Source: Pseudomonadota bacterium
GTDB taxonomy: Bacteria; Pseudomonadota; Gammaproteobacteria; Pseudomonadales; Azotimanducaceae
DNA length: 8,388 bases
Reading direction: 5' to 3'
Assembly: GCA_009936895.1 (NCBI GenBank)
Contig: JAACDS010000145.1
Coordinates: 1 to 8,388 of the forward strand
The notes under the pieces are model-generated. The model had not been told where the DNA came from. It searched no databases and saw nothing but the letters and a program-made list of their open reading frames with translations. How positions within the stretch are numbered: the stretch's first letter is position 1; every line of letters begins with the position of its first letter. Shown in pieces: positions 6,579 to 8,388 of this stretch. Position numbers and translations under genes: made by a program.

Positions 6579-6607
6579 AACGGGATACCCTTCGGTATCC
6601 CGTTTTT
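6579..6607 (+). terminator. Intrinsic terminator after the MaoC pair
   Basis: A perfect 11-bp stem, AACGGGATACC (6579-6589) with GGTATCCCGTT (6594-6604), has a CTTC loop and a T-run at 6603-6607. It lies between convergent genes. Read on the minus strand the hairpin lacks a T-tract, so it is mainly a + strand terminator. A smaller hairpin ACCGA/TCGGT (6544-6557) precedes it. Confidence 0.88.
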
Positions 6608-6636
6608 GTGTCTGCGGAAATAAGGTTTCGGCGCCG

Positions 6637-7350
6637 CTACCATTTCTCCAGTGACGTGCGAACGTCCAGTTCAAAGCTCCAAGCTTGCCTGGGTTGCTGA
6701 TACAGATACACATAGCCATCGACGATGCCGTCGATATTAATCATGCCTTCATCGCCCAGTTTGGCCGCGTATTCTGGTAGGCCTTTCTTGATTTTCTCGC
6801 CCCCAATCGGTCCATCGACGACCACATGACCTACATGCACGCCGTCGCGACCGTATTCTTTTGCCATGGCTTGGGCCAGGTTGCGCAGTGCACCCTTTGA
6901 TGAGTTGAATGCGCCAAAGTTCTCGCGACCGCGCAGTGATGCGCTAGCGCCGGTAAAAATCAGTGTGCCTCCGCCGCTACCGAAGCGCTGTATGGCCGCT
7001 CGCCCGAATAAAAAGCCGCCAAAGCAGCACACGCGCCAGCTGTTCTCGAAATATTCAGAGCTCATATCCGCGATTCTGCCCGGTGTGTTATTACCCGTGT
7101 TGTAGATGGCCAATGCCAAATCGTCGCCGGCCAGATTAAATAGACGTTCCGTATCGGCTTCTGAGGTGGCATCGGCCACCACCGCTTGGCCGGAGCCACC
7201 GGCCGCTTTGATGGCGTCCACAACCGCCTGTAGTTTGCTATCGGTGCGACCTGCTGCTAAGACGTGCAGGCCTAGACTGGCGAAGCGCAGACAGAGCTGA
7301 GCGCCCAAGCCCTCCAGCGGACCGACCCCACTCACAATTGCTGTTCTCAT
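6637..7350 (-). CDS. Atypical short-chain dehydrogenase/reductase (SDR)
   Basis: A 237-residue Rossmann-fold protein of classical SDR length. The N-terminal cofactor motif is SGVGPLEGLGAQL (7-19), a variant of TGxxxGxG. AAGRT (32-36) follows the second strand, and AIYNTGNN (81-88) stands at the usual NNAG position. The active site is unusual. In the segment aligning with YxxxK the Tyr is Phe148 (FNSSK) while Lys152 is kept, and thirteen residues earlier the Ser position appears to be Ala135 within FTGASASLRG. From memory, an SDR subgroup with TGATASLRG and FxxxK exists, so this may be a family trait and not damage. The start is fixed by GGAGG at 7358-7362. The ATG overlaps the stop of the upstream YciI-like gene as ATGA. 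The reaction is unknown, and it may not be a normal alcohol dehydrogenase. Confidence 0.88.
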   Translation of the reverse strand: MRTAIVSGVGPLEGLGAQLCLRFASLGLHVLAAGRTDSKLQAVVDAIKAAGGSGQAVVADATSEADTERLFNLAGDDLALAIYNTGNNTPGRIADMSSEYFENSWRVCCFGGFLFGRAAIQRFGSGGGTLIFTGASASLRGRENFGAFNSSKGALRNLAQAMAKEYGRDGVHVGHVVVDGPIGGEKIKKGLPEYAAKLGDEGMINIDGIVDGYVYLYQQPRQAWSFELDVRTSLEKW

Positions 7351-7631
7351 AACAATGCCTCCGGAATTACTTGTTTGAAGGGGTGGACGGCGACGGTCTG
7401 GAACAGTCCTGCAACGTTGTACGGGTCGGCTGCGGCAATGGCCTTGGCTTGATCCAAGTCCTCGCAATCGATAACCACGATAGAACCAATGGGTTTGGAT
7501 TCGTCATCACTCAGCATGGGACCTGCGAACCGCACACTGTGTTCGGCAAGGAAGGCCAAATGTGCGGGTCGAGTCTGCTTGCGCAGCTCGAACCCGTTCT
7601 CAACGTCGTGGCAGATCAAAGAAAAAAGCAT
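7347..7631 (-). CDS. YciI-like small protein
   Basis: A 94-residue alpha+beta barrel protein of the YCII family (dimeric ferredoxin-like fold). Visible hallmarks are the first strand MLFSLICHD, the conserved RPAHLAFLAEH helix with His24, a GPMLSDDESKPIGSIVVID hairpin and the helix DLDQAKAIAAADPY, followed by the last strand. These proteins often sit in catabolic operons, and some relatives act as lyases or dehydrochlorinases. The conserved His is the usual catalytic candidate, but function is generally unproven. AGGAGG at 7637-7642, five bases before the ATG, is a strong ribosome binding site. It lies 34 bases after the hydrolase stop and overlaps the SDR start by four bases (ATGA), so the three genes are almost surely one operon. 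Confidence 0.9.
   Translation of the reverse strand: MLFSLICHDVENGFELRKQTRPAHLAFLAEHSVRFAGPMLSDDESKPIGSIVVIDCEDLDQAKAIAAADPYNVAGLFQTVAVHPFKQVIPEALL
7358..7362 (-). promoter_or_regulatory. Ribosome binding site setting the SDR start
   Basis: On the minus strand GGAGG lies seven bases before ATG 7350. A frame extension to 7467 exists, but it has no such site and would read through almost half of the YciI-like gene in another frame, so the shorter SDR start is preferred. Confidence 0.75.
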
Positions 7632-7665
7632 AAAGACCTCCTAGGTCCAGCGGTACGAGGCGTTC

Positions 7666-8388
7666 CTAATTGAGGTGAATCTTGAGCCGCTCAACCATTG
7701 CCAACAGCGGGCCTCGGGAGCATTCAAAGACCGCAGCGGTGCTGAAAAAGTCGTGAACCAATCCGTCACAGCGCATGACCTCCGCCGGGGACCCGGCAGC
7801 GTTTAGCGCCTCACCGTAGGCCTCACCTTCGTCACGCAGCGGATCAAACTCTGCGGTAATGACCAAGGCAGCTGGCAGATTCGCGAGGTTTTGGGCGTGT
7901 ATGGGCGTCGCCCTGGGATCCGTGCGGTCTGCCTCATTGGGGCAGTAGGTATCCCAAAACCATTGCATCACCGGGGTTGCCAAAATGAAGCCAGCACCAT
8001 TATCAGCATAGGATTGCTGGGACATTGAGCAATCGGTGACAGGATACAGCAAGCCTTGGAAAGCGATGCTGGGCCCTGCTTGATCTCTGGCCATCAGTGC
8101 CATGACCGCAGCGAGATTTCCGCCGGCGCTTTCTCCGGCAACACCAATGTTTCCGTTACCGGCAACAGCGTCTTGGTTGCCGGATACCCACTCCACCACG
8201 GCATAGCAATCGTCAACTGCGGCCGGGAAGACGTGTTCGGGCGCCATGCGATAGTCAACAGAAACCACCACGATATTCGCCAACGTCGCCAGTTCTCGAC
8301 AAACTGCGTCGGAGGTATCGGTGTCGCCAATGACCCAACCACCGCCGTGAAAGTAAACCAAGGTACCAAAAGGACCATCGCCTTCTGG
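7666..8388 (-). CDS. HSL-family alpha/beta hydrolase, 5' end outside window
   Basis: A partial esterase/lipase of the hormone-sensitive-lipase family (family IV). The frame stays open to the right edge, giving 240 visible residues, while full proteins have about 310, so roughly 70 N-terminal residues are missing. A TTG at 8361 lies inside the conserved core and is not the start. Numbering from the edge: oxyanion-hole motif HGGGW at 14-18, the family-typical DYRMAPEHVFPAAVDD at 45-60, nucleophile Ser87 in GESAGGNLAA, acid Asp182 in AEFDPLRDEGEAY and base His212 in GLVHDFF. The catalytic triad is complete. It hydrolyses carboxylic esters of modest chain length, with unknown substrate. No signal peptide can be judged. 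It is the first visible gene of the minus-strand operon with the YciI-like and SDR genes, and may release the acid or alcohol that they act on. Confidence 0.93.
   Translation of the reverse strand, partial: PEGDGPFGTLVYFHGGGWVIGDTDTSDAVCRELATLANIVVVSVDYRMAPEHVFPAAVDDCYAVVEWVSGNQDAVAGNGNIGVAGESAGGNLAAVMALMARDQAGPSIAFQGLLYPVTDCSMSQQSYADNGAGFILATPVMQWFWDTYCPNEADRTDPRATPIHAQNLANLPAALVITAEFDPLRDEGEAYGEALNAAGSPAEVMRCDGLVHDFFSTAAVFECSRGPLLAMVERLKIHLN

Overview
The window reads as a stretch of proteobacterial chromosome, most likely from a gammaproteobacterium. The evidence is moderate GC content, strong Shine-Dalgarno sites, an OmpR/EnvZ-type two-component pair and several CoA-ester metabolism genes. 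The organism cannot be named from this sequence alone. No mobile element, CRISPR array, tRNA or rRNA was seen.

Left part (1-1305): a complete thiolase gene on the + strand, closed by an intrinsic terminator. Next (1419-4365, + strand) comes a three-gene unit. It holds an unrecognised exported protein, an OmpR-type response regulator whose start lies one base after the previous stop, and an EnvZ-type sensor kinase. The tight linkage suggests that the exported protein works with the two-component system, but this is inference.

Middle (4366-4729): a 364-base intergenic region with more structure than a plain spacer. It has a 22-base dyad (8-bp arms), a 10-bp long-range inverted repeat enclosing a 9-bp hairpin, and a perfect 11-bp stem plus U-tract terminator 72 bases before the next gene. 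It could be a small RNA gene or a regulated leader. I could not match it to a known RNA family by eye.

Right-centre (4730-6607, + strand): a lipid/acyl-CoA module with a crotonase-fold enoyl-CoA hydratase followed by two small hotdog-fold proteins. The pair looks like a split MaoC hydratase of the HadA/HadB kind: the first subunit lacks the catalytic His, and the second has the D-x4-H site. A strong hairpin terminator ends the unit.

Right part (6637-8388, - strand): a convergent operon, read from the right edge inwards. It contains an HSL-family alpha/beta hydrolase (N-terminus cut by the window), a YciI-like small protein and an atypical SDR oxidoreductase that overlaps the YciI stop by an ATGA. 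The SDR lacks the usual catalytic Tyr (Phe instead) and apparently the Ser. Together the genes suggest breakdown or remodelling of a CoA-linked or esterified substrate (ester hydrolysis, hydration, thiolysis), but the substrate cannot be read from the sequence.
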